Shown here: positions 50,329 to 61,923 of the stretch, in pieces
Layout of the letters: every line of letters begins with the position of its first letter
Numbering within the stretch: position 1 is the stretch's first letter
Origin: Herbaspirillum robiniae
Lineage (GTDB): Bacteria; Pseudomonadota; Gammaproteobacteria; Burkholderiales; Burkholderiaceae_D
DNA: 64,000 nucleotides
NCBI RefSeq assembly: GCF_002213415.1
Contig: NZ_NJGU01000001.1
Span: 744,001-808,000, forward strand
Direction of reading: 5' to 3'
Made by a program: the position numbers and the translations under genes
The notes under the pieces: model-generated
Database searches by the model: none
The model's input: only the letters and a program-made list of their open reading frames with translations
Told to the model about the DNA's origin: nothing

Positions 50329-51645
50329 ATGTCTTATTCCACATCCGCCGCGCTCGATCCGGGCGCCAAGGCCGGCGGCGACGCATCCGTGATGGATGCC
50401 ACCTATCGCAAGATCGCCTGGCGGCTGATCCCCTTCCTGGTGTTCCTGTTCGTGCTGGCGTGGATCGACCGCGTCAACGTCGGTTTCGCCAAGCTGCAGA
50501 TGCTGCAGGACCTGCAGTTCTCCGAAGCGATCTACGGCCTGGGCGCCGGCATCTTCTTCATCGGCTACTTCCTGTTCGAGGTGCCCAGCAACCTGCTGCT
50601 GGAGAAAATCGGCGCGCGCAAGACCCTGGCCCGCATCACCATCCTGTGGGGCCTGGCCTCGATGGCCATGGCCTACGTCACCACGCCCACCAGCTTCTAC
50701 ATCCTGCGCTTCCTGCTGGGCATCTTCGAAGCCGGCTTCTTCCCCGGCGTCGTGCTGTACCTGACCTACTGGTTCCCGGCCCAGCGCCGCGCCCGCGTCA
50801 ACGGCCTGTTCATGACCTCGTTCGCCATTGCCGGCGCCGTCGGCGGCCCGATCGCAGGCTTGATCATGAGCAGCATGGAAGGCGTCGGCCACCTGGCCAA
50901 CTGGCAGTGGCTGTTCATCCTCGAAGGCATCCCCTCGCTGCTGGCCGGCTTCGCCGTGCTGGCCTGGCTGCCGGAGAAGCCGGCCAACGCCAAGTGGCTG
51001 TCGGAAGCCGAGCAAAGCGCCGTGACGCAAGCCCTGGCCGCTGAAAACAGCGCCCCCGGCAAGCACTTCTCGTTCAAGGACGCCTGCGCCAACTACCGCG
51101 TCTGGATCTGTGCCGCGGTGTACTTCTGCGTGGTCAGCGGCAACGCCACCATCGCCTTCTGGGCGCCGTCGATCATCAAGGAGATCGGCATCAAGGGCAA
51201 CCTGCAGATCGGCCTGATCTCGGCCATCCCCTTCATCGCCGGCACCCTGGCCATGATCTGGAACGGCATCCACTCCGACAAGACCGGCGAGCGCCGCATG
51301 CACAGCGCCGTGGCCACCCTGATCGCCTGTATCGGCCTGATCGCCACCGGCCTGACGCTGGGCAACGCCACGGTCGCGCTGATCTCGCTGACGGTGGCCG
51401 CCATCGGCATCCTGGCCGCGTTCCCGGTGTTCTGGTCGATCCCGGCCGCCTTCCTGGCCGGCACCGCGGCCGCCGGCGGCATCGCGCTGATCAACTCGAT
51501 CGGCAACCTGGCCGGCTTCGTGGCGCCGTACATGATCGGCGCGTTGAAGACCAGCACCGGCTCGCTCTCCTCCGGCCTGTATTTCGTGGCCGCGCTCGAA
51601 TTCCTCGCCAGCTTCCTGGTGGTGGTGTTCGTCAAGAAGCAGTAA
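50329..51645 (+). CDS. MFS transporter of the anion:cation symporter (ACS) family
   Basis: 438 residues with 12 helices. Family marks: WIDRVNVGFAKLQM in helix 1, the substrate segment GAGIFFIGYFLFEVPSN, RFLLGIFEAGFFPGVVLYLTYWFP (in part the ACS signature) and GALKTSTGSLSSG. ACS carriers take up organic acids such as phthalate, tartrate, hydroxyphenylacetate or allantoate. A strong GGGAGG site precedes the start. The following DUF2848 and amidase genes suggest an amide- or carboxylate-bearing substrate. Confidence 0.9.
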   Translation: MSYSTSAALDPGAKAGGDASVMDATYRKIAWRLIPFLVFLFVLAWIDRVNVGFAKLQMLQDLQFSEAIYGLGAGIFFIGYFLFEVPSNLLLEKIGARKTLARITILWGLASMAMAYVTTPTSFYILRFLLGIFEAGFFPGVVLYLTYWFPAQRRARVNGLFMTSFAIAGAVGGPIAGLIMSSMEGVGHLANWQWLFILEGIPSLLAGFAVLAWLPEKPANAKWLSEAEQSAVTQALAAENSAPGKHFSFKDACANYRVWICAAVYFCVVSGNATIAFWAPSIIKEIGIKGNLQIGLISAIPFIAGTLAMIWNGIHSDKTGERRMHSAVATLIACIGLIATGLTLGNATVALISLTVAAIGILAAFPVFWSIPAAFLAGTAAAGGIALINSIGNLAGFVAPYMIGALKTSTGSLSSGLYFVAALEFLASFLVVVFVKKQ

Positions 51646-51715
51646 GTCTTCTCCGCCGGACCCGCGCCTGCGGTTCCGGCGATTCTGTCCCCGCAATCGT
51701 TTTGAAGTGAACATC

Positions 51716-52393
51716 ATGAAGCTTTCTTTCTCCCTCCCCGACAACACCACCGTCGACGCCGACCTGAAGAACCTGGTCATCGCCGGCTGGGCCGGCCGCG
51801 ACATGGCCGCCATCGAGCACCACATCGAAGAGCTGGAAGCCCTGGGCATCTCGCGCCCCAGCGCCGTGCCGCTGTTCTACCGCGTCTCGGCCAACCAGCT
51901 GAGCCAGGACCAGGACGTGCAGGTGCTGGGCGGCGAGTCCTCCGGCGAAGTCGAGACCTTCGTCTTCAACGCCGGCGGCGAGCTGTACGTCTCGATCGCC
52001 TCCGACCATACCGACCGCAAGCTCGAAGCGCACAGCGTGGCCTTCTCCAAGCAGGCCTGCATCAAACCGGTGGGCACGGCCGCCTGGAAGCTCTCCGACG
52101 TGGCCCACTACTGGGATGAGCTGGTGATCCGCTCGTGGATCGAAGAGAACGGCGCCGCCGTGCTGTACCAGGAAGGCCCGCTGTCCTCGCTGCGCACGCC
52201 CGACGACCTGATCGCCCGCTTCACCGACGGCCAGGCCATCCTGCCCGAAGGCTGCGGCATGACCTGCGGCACCGTCGGCGCCATCGGCGGCATCCGCCCG
52301 GCGGCCTCGTTCACGATGGAACTGTTCGACCCGCGCCGCAATCGTTCGCTGCGCCACAGCTATGTGACCGAGTCGCTGCCTGAAATGGCCTGA
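51716..52393 (+). CDS. DUF2848 family protein
   Basis: 225 residues from ATG 51716 (a GTG three codons earlier is possible). The DUF2848 family is related in fold to fumarylacetoacetate hydrolases, as far as I recall; here the segments PLFYRVSANQLSQ, SIASDHTDRKLEAHSV and CGMTCGTVGAIGG are conserved-looking. No activity is proven for the family. It sits between an ACS transporter and an amidase gene, so it likely works on the same catabolic substrate. Confidence 0.8.
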   Translation: MKLSFSLPDNTTVDADLKNLVIAGWAGRDMAAIEHHIEELEALGISRPSAVPLFYRVSANQLSQDQDVQVLGGESSGEVETFVFNAGGELYVSIASDHTDRKLEAHSVAFSKQACIKPVGTAAWKLSDVAHYWDELVIRSWIEENGAAVLYQEGPLSSLRTPDDLIARFTDGQAILPEGCGMTCGTVGAIGGIRPAASFTMELFDPRRNRSLRHSYVTESLPEMA

Positions 52394-52425
52394 GGCTGCC
52401 GCCAGACAGCCGTCGATGCGCAGCA

Positions 52426-52541
52426 AACGACACCGGGTCCCGGCTTGCGCGGGGACGACACTGAGTAGATGACTGCACCCTCACATGTGCGATGCAATCA
52501 CTTTCCTGTCGTCCCGGCGCAAGCCGGGACCCAGTGTCGTT
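52426..52541. repeat. REPIN-like element: 35-bp inverted repeat around a 46-bp spacer
   Basis: Arm 1 is 52426-52460 and arm 2 is 52507-52541; arm 2 reversed matches arm 1 at 33 of 35 positions. Core of each arm: GGGTCCCGGCTTGCGC, flanked by ACGACA. Each arm can also fold on itself through CCGGGTCCCGG. This is the layout of two REP sequences in inverted orientation. It lies between the DUF2848 and amidase genes and would form a long hairpin in their mRNA. Confidence 0.75.
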
Positions 52542-52651
52542 CAGCCGACCAGGCGCCGCGCCGTTTGATGCGATACTCTCCCTTCCCGCCCCATGCGTGA
52601 CAACACGCAGCGCGGCCACCGAACAACGCAAAACCAGAGACCGAACCGACC

Positions 52652-54004
52652 ATGTTCAAGAAACTGTCCCAACTCGCCGCCGACCTCGACAGCGGTCGCA
52701 CTACTTCCGTTGAACTGACCGAACAGGCGCTGGCGAAGATCGCCGACGCCAACGGCGAAGGCGCACGCGTCTTCACCAGCGTCTATGCCGACCAGGCCCG
52801 CGCCGCCGCCCGCGCATCGGACGCATTGCGCGCGGCCGGCCTGACGCGCTCGCCCATCGACGGCCTGCCGGTGTCGGTCAAGGACCTGTTCGACGTCGCC
52901 GGCGAAACCACGCTGGCCGGCTCGGTCGTGCTGCGCGGCAAACCCGCTGCCTTCGTCAACTCGACCGTGGTGCAGCACCTGATCAACGCCGGCGCGGTCG
53001 TCGTCGGCAAGACCAACATGACCGAATTCGCCTACTCGGGGCTGGGCATCAACCCGCACTACGGCACGCCGAAGAATGCCTGGGAACGCGACGTCGACGG
53101 CGGCCGCATTCCCGGCGGCTCGTCCTCGGGCGCGGCGATCTCGGTGACCGACGGCATGGCCTTTGCCGCCATCGGCTCCGACACCGGCGGCTCGGTGCGC
53201 ATTCCCTCGGCGCTGAACGGCCTGACCGGCTTCAAGCCGACCGCCTCGCGCGTGTCGATGAAGGGCGTGCTGCCGCTGTCGGAATACCTGGACTCGATCG
53301 GCCCGCTGGCCGCCTCGGTCGAGTGCTGCGCCATCATGGACGCGGTGCTGTCCGGCGAAGACTACGTCGCGCCGGCGCCGCATCCGCTGCGCGGCCTGCG
53401 CCTGCTGGCGCCGACCAACGTGGTGCTGGACGGCATGGATGAACAGGTGGGCGCAGCCTACAAGGCGGCGCTGGCCAAACTGGCCGACGCCGGCGCGGTA
53501 ATCGTCGAGAAGGCGATGCCGGTGCTGGGCGAACTGGCGGCCATCAACGCCAAGGGCGGCTTCACCGCCGCCGAAGCCTACGCCTGGCACCGCAAGCTGA
53601 TCGAAGAAAACAAGGCCGGCTACGACCAGCGCGTGGTCTCGCGCATCCTGCGCGGCAAGGAGATGGGCGCGGCCGACCTGCTGGACGTGATCCACGCGCG
53701 CCGCGCATGGATCGCCAATGCCGAGGCCCAGCTGGCCGGCTACGACGCGCTGGTGATGCCCACCGTGCCCATCGTGGCGCCCAGGATCGCCGACCTGCAG
53801 GCCAGCGACGACGCCTACTACGCCGCCAACGGCGCCATCCTGCGCAACCCGACCCTGATCAACTTCCTCGATGGCTGCGCGGTCTCCCTGCCCTGCCACC
53901 AGCAGGGCCAGGCGCCGGTGGGCCTGTCCCTGGCGGCGCCCGGCGGGCACGACAAGCGCCTGTTGTCGATCGCGCTGGCGGTGGAAACTCTGCTCCAGCA
54001 CTGA
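52652..54004 (+). CDS. Amidase-signature family hydrolase
   Basis: 450 residues. The Ser-cisSer-Lys triad is visible: Lys77 in SVKDLFDVAG, cis-Ser in GGSSSGAA (157-159) and nucleophile Ser181 in GSDTGGSVRIP. The segment TNMTEFAYSGLGINPHYGTP is typical for this group, which includes GatA-like amidases, biuret/urea amidolyases and aryl-acylamidases. No gatB/gatC gene is nearby, so it is metabolic. It probably belongs to the MFS/DUF2848 unit though a repeat lies in between. A terminator follows 15 bases after the stop. Confidence 0.9.
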   Translation: MFKKLSQLAADLDSGRTTSVELTEQALAKIADANGEGARVFTSVYADQARAAARASDALRAAGLTRSPIDGLPVSVKDLFDVAGETTLAGSVVLRGKPAAFVNSTVVQHLINAGAVVVGKTNMTEFAYSGLGINPHYGTPKNAWERDVDGGRIPGGSSSGAAISVTDGMAFAAIGSDTGGSVRIPSALNGLTGFKPTASRVSMKGVLPLSEYLDSIGPLAASVECCAIMDAVLSGEDYVAPAPHPLRGLRLLAPTNVVLDGMDEQVGAAYKAALAKLADAGAVIVEKAMPVLGELAAINAKGGFTAAEAYAWHRKLIEENKAGYDQRVVSRILRGKEMGAADLLDVIHARRAWIANAEAQLAGYDALVMPTVPIVAPRIADLQASDDAYYAANGAILRNPTLINFLDGCAVSLPCHQQGQAPVGLSLAAPGGHDKRLLSIALAVETLLQH

Positions 54005-54019
54005 GCCTGCCACGTCCGC

Positions 54020-54049
54020 AAAAACGCCGGCGCACCTGCCGGCGTTTTT
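54020..54049 (+). terminator. Terminator of the amidase gene
   Basis: A 12-bp perfect stem (AAAAACGCCGGC at 54020-54031 with GCCGGCGTTTTT at 54038-54049), a 6-nt loop and T5. Confidence 0.92.
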
Positions 54050-54132
54050 ATTTCCGGTCCGCAACGATGCGTCGCTTGCACCCGTCCATGTACACTGACG
54101 GATCATTTGAAGATTCAGTCAGGGGAAGATCC

Positions 54133-55293
54133 ATGCGGACAAGCATCGCGTCGCGCCGGGCAGCACACCGCCCCTTCACCCTCTTCCATCTCGCAGTCCT
54201 CGCCGGCGCCCTGTCGCTGTTGCTGCCGGGGGCTGCCGCGGCCGAGGATGTCGTCATCGGCTGGGCCGGCCCCGAACAGCAGCCGCATGCGCGGGCGCTC
54301 AAGCAGGGAGTGGAGCTGGCCATCGCCGAAGCCAACGAGCGCGGCCTCACCGTGCAGGGGCGCAGGCTCAGCTTCAAGCTGCTGGCCTACAACGACAGCG
54401 GCAACCCCAACGTCGCCCCCTTCGCCGCGCGTTCGCTGGTGGCCGGCAAGGCGGTCGCGGTGATCGGCCACTACACCACCGAGACCACCATCGCCGGCGC
54501 CCAGGTCTACGCCGAGACCGGCGTGCCCGAACTGGCAGTGTTCGCGCCCAGCCCCAGGCTGACCCAGCTCGGCTACAAGAACGTGTTCCAGCTGATCGGC
54601 AACATCGCCGACGCCACCGCCTACATGGCCACGGCGGTCGCGCAGATGGACGGCGGCAAGCGCGTGGCGGTGGCCTACAACGGTTCCATCATGGGCGCCA
54701 CGGTGGCCGACGCGGTCGACCGCGAAATGCAGAAGCACGGCACGGCGCTGGCGGGCCGCGTCTCGATCAGCGCGCGCACGTCGGACTTCAACGCGGTGCT
54801 GAAGATGCTCGACGGCGGCAAGGCCGACATCCTCTACTTCGCCGGCATCCAGGAGCAGGCGCTGGCCCTGTCGCAGCGGCTGCGCGGCGCCAACCTGACG
54901 GTGCAGCTGATGCTCTCGGGCGGGGCCTTCAATCCGCACTTCTACGCCAACGCGGGCGGCTACGGCGAAGGCACGCTGCTGATGGCGCACAACCGGCCGG
55001 AGTCGCAACAGCCGGGCTTCCCGCGTTTCGAGAAGGCCTATGTCGCCCGCTTCCATGCGCCGGTCATGCCCTATGTGGCCAATGCCTACGATGCGACGGG
55101 CATGGTCATCGAGGCAATACGGCGCGGCGGCTCGGTCGAACCGGCCACGATCTCGGCCACCTTGCATGCGATGAGCTACGACGGCGTGACCGGGCGCATC
55201 GCCTTCGATGCCGACGGCCGGCTGGAAAACCCCAGCTATACCCTCTACGAAGTCAGCCAGAAAAAATGGAAGGTGGTGCGCAGCTTCCCCTGA
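54133..55293 (+). CDS. Branched-chain amino acid-type (LivJ/K) periplasmic binding protein, orphan
   Basis: 386 residues. Signal peptide about 1-36 (AAA-EDVV). Mature part is the Leu/Ile/Val-binding fold: VIGWAGPEQQPHARALKQGVELAIAEANE in part, AVIGHYTTETTIAGAQVYAE and the ASPRLTQLGYKNVF-like hinge. Start at 54133 has AGGGGAAG upstream. No permease or ATPase gene is near, so it either uses a distant transporter or has a sensory role. Confidence 0.88.
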   Translation: MRTSIASRRAAHRPFTLFHLAVLAGALSLLLPGAAAAEDVVIGWAGPEQQPHARALKQGVELAIAEANERGLTVQGRRLSFKLLAYNDSGNPNVAPFAARSLVAGKAVAVIGHYTTETTIAGAQVYAETGVPELAVFAPSPRLTQLGYKNVFQLIGNIADATAYMATAVAQMDGGKRVAVAYNGSIMGATVADAVDREMQKHGTALAGRVSISARTSDFNAVLKMLDGGKADILYFAGIQEQALALSQRLRGANLTVQLMLSGGAFNPHFYANAGGYGEGTLLMAHNRPESQQPGFPRFEKAYVARFHAPVMPYVANAYDATGMVIEAIRRGGSVEPATISATLHAMSYDGVTGRIAFDADGRLENPSYTLYEVSQKKWKVVRSFP

Positions 55294-55476
55294 GCGCACA
55301 GCATCGGAATTGCCTCACAGGCAACATTTCAGAAAGGCAATCTCCAGTTCGCCGGTTTTTTCATTAGAATGCGCTTTTGCAGCGCAGCGCAGCGCCGGTT
55401 TCTCCGGCCGCCGCGGCGCCTGCGGCAACCAGACGACAACCCATCCGGCATCCACTCGCCACGACCAATCACCTGC

Positions 55477-57465
<1,989 letters not shown>

Positions 57466-57466
57466 C

Positions 57467-58396
57467 ATGTGCGCCCCGGCGCCTTCGCCCATGACCGGCA
57501 AGCCCGGCATGCCGGCCCGCACCCTGCTGATGCTGGGTGCGGGCCTGCTGCTGTGCCTGCCTGCGGCGCAGGCCCAGCGCATGCTCAACTACACCGACGC
57601 CGACGGCGTGGTCCACTCGCATGCCGAGAGCGAGCCCAAGGTCGATGCCGCCAAGAGCATCGTCTACCGTTACACCGACGCGCAGGGCGTGGTGCATTTC
57701 TACGCCGAGCGGGTCGACGACCGCGAGCGGCTCATGGCCAGCAGCGCGGCCCTGCTGAACCATCCGGGCGGCAAGGACGGTGCGGCCCAGGCCGATCCGC
57801 CGTTCGTCAAGACCATGATGGCGCATCCCGATGCGCGCAAGTACGATGCCCTGCTCAGCCAGGCCTCCGCCGAGTTCGGCGTGGACGCCTCGCTGCTCAA
57901 GGCGGTGATGACGGCTGAATCCGGCTTCAACGCGCGCGCGGTCTCGAGCAAGGGCGCGGTCGGGCTGATGCAGGTGCTGCCGGCCACGGCCGAGCGTTAC
58001 GGCCTGCAGGGCGACCGCCGCAAGACCCTGCACCAGAAATTGACCGACCCGAAGATCAACATCCGCCTGGCCGCCCGCTACCTGCGCGACCTGATGGCCA
58101 TGTTCCCGCAGCACGCCGAGCTGGCCGTCGCCTCTTACAACGCCGGCGAAGGCGCGGTGCAGAAGTACGGCAACAAGATCCCGCCCTATCCCGAGACCCA
58201 GGGCTACGTGCGGCTGGTGTCGCGCTTCTACCAGCTGTACCGCCCGGCGGGCCCGGCCGAGCTCGCCGCCACCGGCCGCGGCGCACGGCTCAAGGTCACG
58301 CTGCCGCCCCATGCGCCCGGGGCGGCCCGGTCCGAAGCGCCGTCGCCACAGGCCATCGCCGGCGCCGACGCTTCATTGAACGATCAACACGATTAA
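57467..58396 (+). CDS. Lytic murein transglycosylase (SLT domain, DUF4124 N-terminus)
   Basis: 309 residues. A signal peptide (cleavage after AQA near residue 36) is followed by two short DUF4124-like repeats ([13 protein letters not shown] and [13 protein letters not shown]), then the SLT domain (about 120-250): [22 protein letters not shown] with catalytic Glu, [16 protein letters not shown], and [12 protein letters not shown]. It cuts peptidoglycan in the periplasm. Start could also be at 57491. It is placed between parE and parC and transcribed with them. Confidence 0.9.
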   Translation: MCAPAPSPMTGKPGMPARTLLMLGAGLLLCLPAAQAQRMLNYTDADGVVHSHAESEPKVDAAKSIVYRYTDAQGVVHFYAERVDDRERLMASSAALLNHPGGKDGAAQADPPFVKTMMAHPDARKYDALLSQASAEFGVDASLLKAVMTAESGFNARAVSSKGAVGLMQVLPATAERYGLQGDRRKTLHQKLTDPKINIRLAARYLRDLMAMFPQHAELAVASYNAGEGAVQKYGNKIPPYPETQGYVRLVSRFYQLYRPAGPAELAATGRGARLKVTLPPHAPGAARSEAPSPQAIAGADASLNDQHD

Positions 58397-58439
58397 CCAG
58401 TTCGACCCCATACACCGAACACACCGAATACACCGCTCC

Positions 58440-60755
58440 ATGACCGAACAAGCCAACCTGTTTGACCAGACCCCGCCGCCGCCCGACGGCGACTCGCTGA
58501 CGCTGTCGACTTTCGCCGAGCGCGCCTACCTCGACTACGCGATCTCGGTGGTCAAGGGCCGCGCCCTGCCCGACGTGGCCGACGGCCAGAAACCGGTGCA
58601 GCGCCGCATCCTGTATGCGATGAACGAGCTCGGCCTGAACGCCGCCGCCAAGCCGCGCAAGTCCGCCGCCGTGGTCGGCGACGTGCTGGGCAAGCTGCAC
58701 CCGCACGGCGACCAGTCGGTGTACGACGCGCTGGTGCGCATGGCGCAGGATTTCTCGCTGCGCTATCCGCTCATCGACGGCCAGGGCAACTTCGGCTCGC
58801 GCGACGGCGACGGCGCGGCGGCGATGCGCTACACCGAAGCGCGCCTGACGCCTATCTCCAAGCTGCTGCTCGATGAAATCGACATGGGCACGGTGGAGTT
58901 CCAGCCCAACTACGACGGTTCCACCGAAGAGCCCAGCCTGCTGCCGGCGCGCCTGCCCTTCTTGCTGTTGAACGGCGCCTCCGGCATCGCGGTCGGCATG
59001 GCCACCGAAATCCCTTCGCACAACCTGGGTGAGGTGGCGCGCGCAGCGGTGGCGATGATTCGCAATCCCAACATCAGCCACGCCGAGCTGATGACCCACA
59101 TCACCGGCCCCGACTTCCCCGGCGGCGGCCAGATCATCACGCCGCAGTCGACCATCGCCGAGATGTACCAGAGCGGCCGCGGCAGCATGAAGGTACGCGC
59201 GCGCTGGAAGATCGAAGACCTGGCGCGCGGCCAGTGGCAGGCGGTGATCACCGAGCTGCCGCCGGGCGTGTCGTCGCAGAAGGTGCTGGAAGAAATCGAA
59301 GAGCTCACCAACCCCAAGCTCAAGCTGGGCAAGAAGACGCTCACGCCGGAACAGCAATCGCAGAAGGCCGCCATCCTCGGCCTGCTCGACGCGGTGCGCG
59401 ACGAGTCCGGCCGCGAAGCGCCGGTGCGCCTGGTGTTCGAACCCAAGTCCAAGAACCAGGACCAGACCGAGTTCATGAACACGCTGCTGGCCCAGACCTC
59501 GCTGGAAACCAGCGCCTCGCTGAACCTGGTGATGATCGGCGGCGACGGCCGCCCGCGCCAGAAGGGACTGACCGACATCCTCAAGGAGTGGATCAGCTTC
59601 CGCTTCGAGACCGTCACCCGCCGCACGCAATTCCGCATGCAGAAGGTGAACGACCGCATCCACATCCTGGAAGGCCGGGAAGCGGTACTGCTCAACATCG
59701 ACAAGGTCATCAGGATCATCCGCGAATCGGACGAGCCGAAGCCGGCGCTGATCGAGGCCTTCAAGCTCTCCGACCGCCAGGCCGAAGACATCCTGGAAAT
59801 CCGCCTGCGCCAACTGGCGCGCCTGGAAGCGATCAAGATCGCCCAAGAACTGGCCGAGCTGCGCAACGAAAAGACCACGCTGCAGGACCTGCTCGACAAC
59901 CCGTCGTCGATGAAGAAGCTGGTGATCAAGGAAATCGAAGGCGACGCCAAGCAGTTCGGCGACGAGCGCCGCACCATCATCGAAGAAGCCGAGCGCGCCA
60001 CCTTCGAGCAAAAGGTGATCGACGAGCCGGTGACCGTGATCATTTCGCAAAAGGGCTGGGTGCGCGCGCGCACCGGCCACGGCCATGACGCCACGCAATT
60101 CACCTTCAAGGCCGGCGACGGCCTGTACGGCGCCTTCGAGTGCCGCACGGTCGACAACCTGCTGGCCTTCGGCTCCAACGGCCGGGTCTATACGATTGCG
60201 GTGAACGCCCTGCCCAACGCCCGCGGCGACGGCGTGCCCGTTACCACGCTGGTCGAACTGGCCAGCGGCAGCAACATCCTGCACTACTACGCCGGCCCCG
60301 CCGACACCACGCTGCTGCTGGCGTCCGACGCCGGCGTGGGCTTCGTCGCCAAAGCCTCCGACATGTTCGGCCGCGTCAAGGGCGGCAAGGCCTTCTTCAC
60401 GCTGGACGAAGGTGCCCTGCCCCTGGCCCCGCGCACCGTCGCCGCCGACGCCGGCGCCGTGGCCTGCCTCTCGGGCAACGGCCGCCTGCTGGTGTTCGGC
60501 CTGGACGAAATGAAGACCCTGTCCTCGGGCGGGCGCGGCGTGAACCTGATGGAGCTGGAGAAGAACGAAAAGCTGCTCGGCGCACAGGCGATCAGCCAGA
60601 AGGGCGTGGTGATCTTCGGCACCGGACGCGGCGGCAAGGCGCAGGAAGTGTCGTTGTCTGCGGCGGCGCTGGGCGTGCATATCGGCAAGCGGGCGCGCAA
60701 GGGGAAGGTGTTGGAGTCCAGGGTTAAGGCGGTGGGGTTGCGCCCGGAAGTTTAA
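58440..60755 (+). CDS. parC: DNA topoisomerase IV subunit A
   Basis: 771 residues. Catalytic Tyr131 in [10 protein letters not shown]. The quinolone-determining region reads [17 protein letters not shown]: Gln92 and Asp96 stand where E. coli ParC has Ser80 and Glu84. The coiled-coil and C-terminal gyrA-like blades follow ([37 protein letters not shown] in part), without the GyrA box, as expected for ParC. Start [11 protein letters not shown] is the family form. Confidence 0.97.
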   Translation: MTEQANLFDQTPPPPDGDSLTLSTFAERAYLDYAISVVKGRALPDVADGQKPVQRRILYAMNELGLNAAAKPRKSAAVVGDVLGKLHPHGDQSVYDALVRMAQDFSLRYPLIDGQGNFGSRDGDGAAAMRYTEARLTPISKLLLDEIDMGTVEFQPNYDGSTEEPSLLPARLPFLLLNGASGIAVGMATEIPSHNLGEVARAAVAMIRNPNISHAELMTHITGPDFPGGGQIITPQSTIAEMYQSGRGSMKVRARWKIEDLARGQWQAVITELPPGVSSQKVLEEIEELTNPKLKLGKKTLTPEQQSQKAAILGLLDAVRDESGREAPVRLVFEPKSKNQDQTEFMNTLLAQTSLETSASLNLVMIGGDGRPRQKGLTDILKEWISFRFETVTRRTQFRMQKVNDRIHILEGREAVLLNIDKVIRIIRESDEPKPALIEAFKLSDRQAEDILEIRLRQLARLEAIKIAQELAELRNEKTTLQDLLDNPSSMKKLVIKEIEGDAKQFGDERRTIIEEAERATFEQKVIDEPVTVIISQKGWVRARTGHGHDATQFTFKAGDGLYGAFECRTVDNLLAFGSNGRVYTIAVNALPNARGDGVPVTTLVELASGSNILHYYAGPADTTLLLASDAGVGFVAKASDMFGRVKGGKAFFTLDEGALPLAPRTVAADAGAVACLSGNGRLLVFGLDEMKTLSSGGRGVNLMELEKNEKLLGAQAISQKGVVIFGTGRGGKAQEVSLSAAALGVHIGKRARKGKVLESRVKAVGLRPEV

Positions 60756-60776
60756 AATCCAGACAATGCCTGAAGA

Positions 60777-60818
60777 AACACCCCCTCGCGATAAGCTTGG
60801 GGGCGTTCTTGTTTTCTG
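60777..60818 (+). terminator. Probable terminator of the parE-parC operon
   Basis: A stem of about 8 bp with one mismatch (AACACCCCC near 60777-60785 with GGGGGCGTT at 60799-60807) and a long loop, followed by the T-rich TCTTGTTTTC. Weaker than others in the window. Confidence 0.55.
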
Positions 60819-60961
60819 CCGGAGATGCTGGCTGTGACATCCGCGATCGCGAGCAATCCAGCTTGCTCATGCAGACGACTGAACTACTTCCAGAACCCCG
60901 GTGTGGCCATCATCAAAAAACGTAGCCAGAAACAACCGCAGTCAGCGCATGCCCGACTCGA

Positions 60962-61480
60962 CTACTGACATCTTTCTGCGTTTTTGACAGGAACAGGAAC
61001 TGATGGCGAGCCAAGTTCAACCACCTTTATTGAACAGCTCTTTTGAGCGGGTTCAATAAAAATCGACGCCTCATAGTCCTTATTCTCTTCCGGCACAAAG
61101 CTTCCAGACACCGAACACTGGTACAACCTGCCGTTATACGCCACCCCCTCGGGGGTCGTCAGCAATACCAATGTAAACGGCTTATCTGCAGTCACATAAA
61201 GCTCTCCTGCGCTCTTGCCGTCACGCGGCGCTCCAGGCATGTTCAGTGACCGCCCTCGATAACCGCTGCTGCCAAAGATTCCTCCAAATACCGTGCCCGC
61301 ACCTGGCGCACTCCAATCGATGCACGCCTTTTCCGGCACAGCTTTGACAAGCATGTTTGCTACGACTCTGAGCCGTGCACGTGCTCCGTCTTTGGGTTCG
61401 TCTGCTGCTTTGAATTGCGTTCCGAGATCCGCACAACCACTGAGGAGTAGTGCAATTACTGGCAATGCCAAGTTATTCAT
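60962..61480 (-). CDS. Small lipoprotein of unknown function
   Basis: 172 residues. A lipoprotein signal peptide with lipobox LLSGC (Cys16). The mature part has a Gly/Ser-rich loop (GAGTVFGGIFGSSGYRG) and later KPFTLVLLTTPEGVAYNG, with further Cys (ACIDWS, QCSVSG, SCSIKV, RCQ) suitable for disulphides. I do not recognise the family. It lies at the start of the A+T-richer right-hand block, downstream of the toxin locus on the same strand. Confidence 0.75.
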   Translation of the reverse strand: MNNLALPVIALLLSGCADLGTQFKAADEPKDGARARLRVVANMLVKAVPEKACIDWSAPGAGTVFGGIFGSSGYRGRSLNMPGAPRDGKSAGELYVTADKPFTLVLLTTPEGVAYNGRLYQCSVSGSFVPEENKDYEASIFIEPAQKSCSIKVVELGSPSVPVPVKNAERCQ

Positions 61481-61551
61481 CTCTTTGACTTCTATTCAGA
61501 TGTTAATTTCTCACAATTGATGATTCCTCGTTAAACAAGAGCAATCACTGC

Positions 61552-61911
61552 CTAACGAATATTGGCATCCTCAACGTTACTACGATGAATACATGCAGGC
61601 AGATTTGTATATGACTTTTGGTTACAGATGAGCGCAGTTCTTCCTGAATAGACGAATCCCTTTCTCTGCATGCACTGTTCAACTTCTGCATATATATTCA
61701 TGTTGATTTTCCCGTATATCGCGACACTATCCGCCGGGAGAATCCATCCACATCCACGAAGTTCATCAACTACACCTGAAAACTGATAGCCTGGCTTGTG
61801 CCACTGTTCAGCAGGATGAGGAGGCGGCTGAAAAGGCTTCTGGGCGGCACACCCGGTCATTTCGACCATCATTGTCGCAATCATCCCCAACCTTATCCAT
61901 ATTGAAGTCAC
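61552..61911 (-). CDS. Small lipoprotein of unknown function
   Basis: 119 residues. The N-terminus MTSIWIRLGMIATMMVEMTGC has a lipobox MTGC (Cys21). The mature part is Pro-rich at first (QPPPHPAEQW), with four more Cys (RGCGW, QCMQRKG, ICNQ, PACIH). The repeated GxxxELxxCGW / QCMxxKGF pattern recalls short lipoproteins made next to toxin or secretion loci. Function unknown. It follows the remnant at 61924 by 12 bases. Confidence 0.7.
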   Translation of the reverse strand: MTSIWIRLGMIATMMVEMTGCAAQKPFQPPPHPAEQWHKPGYQFSGVVDELRGCGWILPADSVAIYGKINMNIYAEVEQCMQRKGFVYSGRTALICNQKSYTNLPACIHRSNVEDANIR

Positions 61912-61923
61912 TGACTAGCCCCC

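Noticed and set aside
58296..60680. Long open frame opposite parC and the transglycosylase
   Set aside because: Same reason: shadow of real genes, biased composition.
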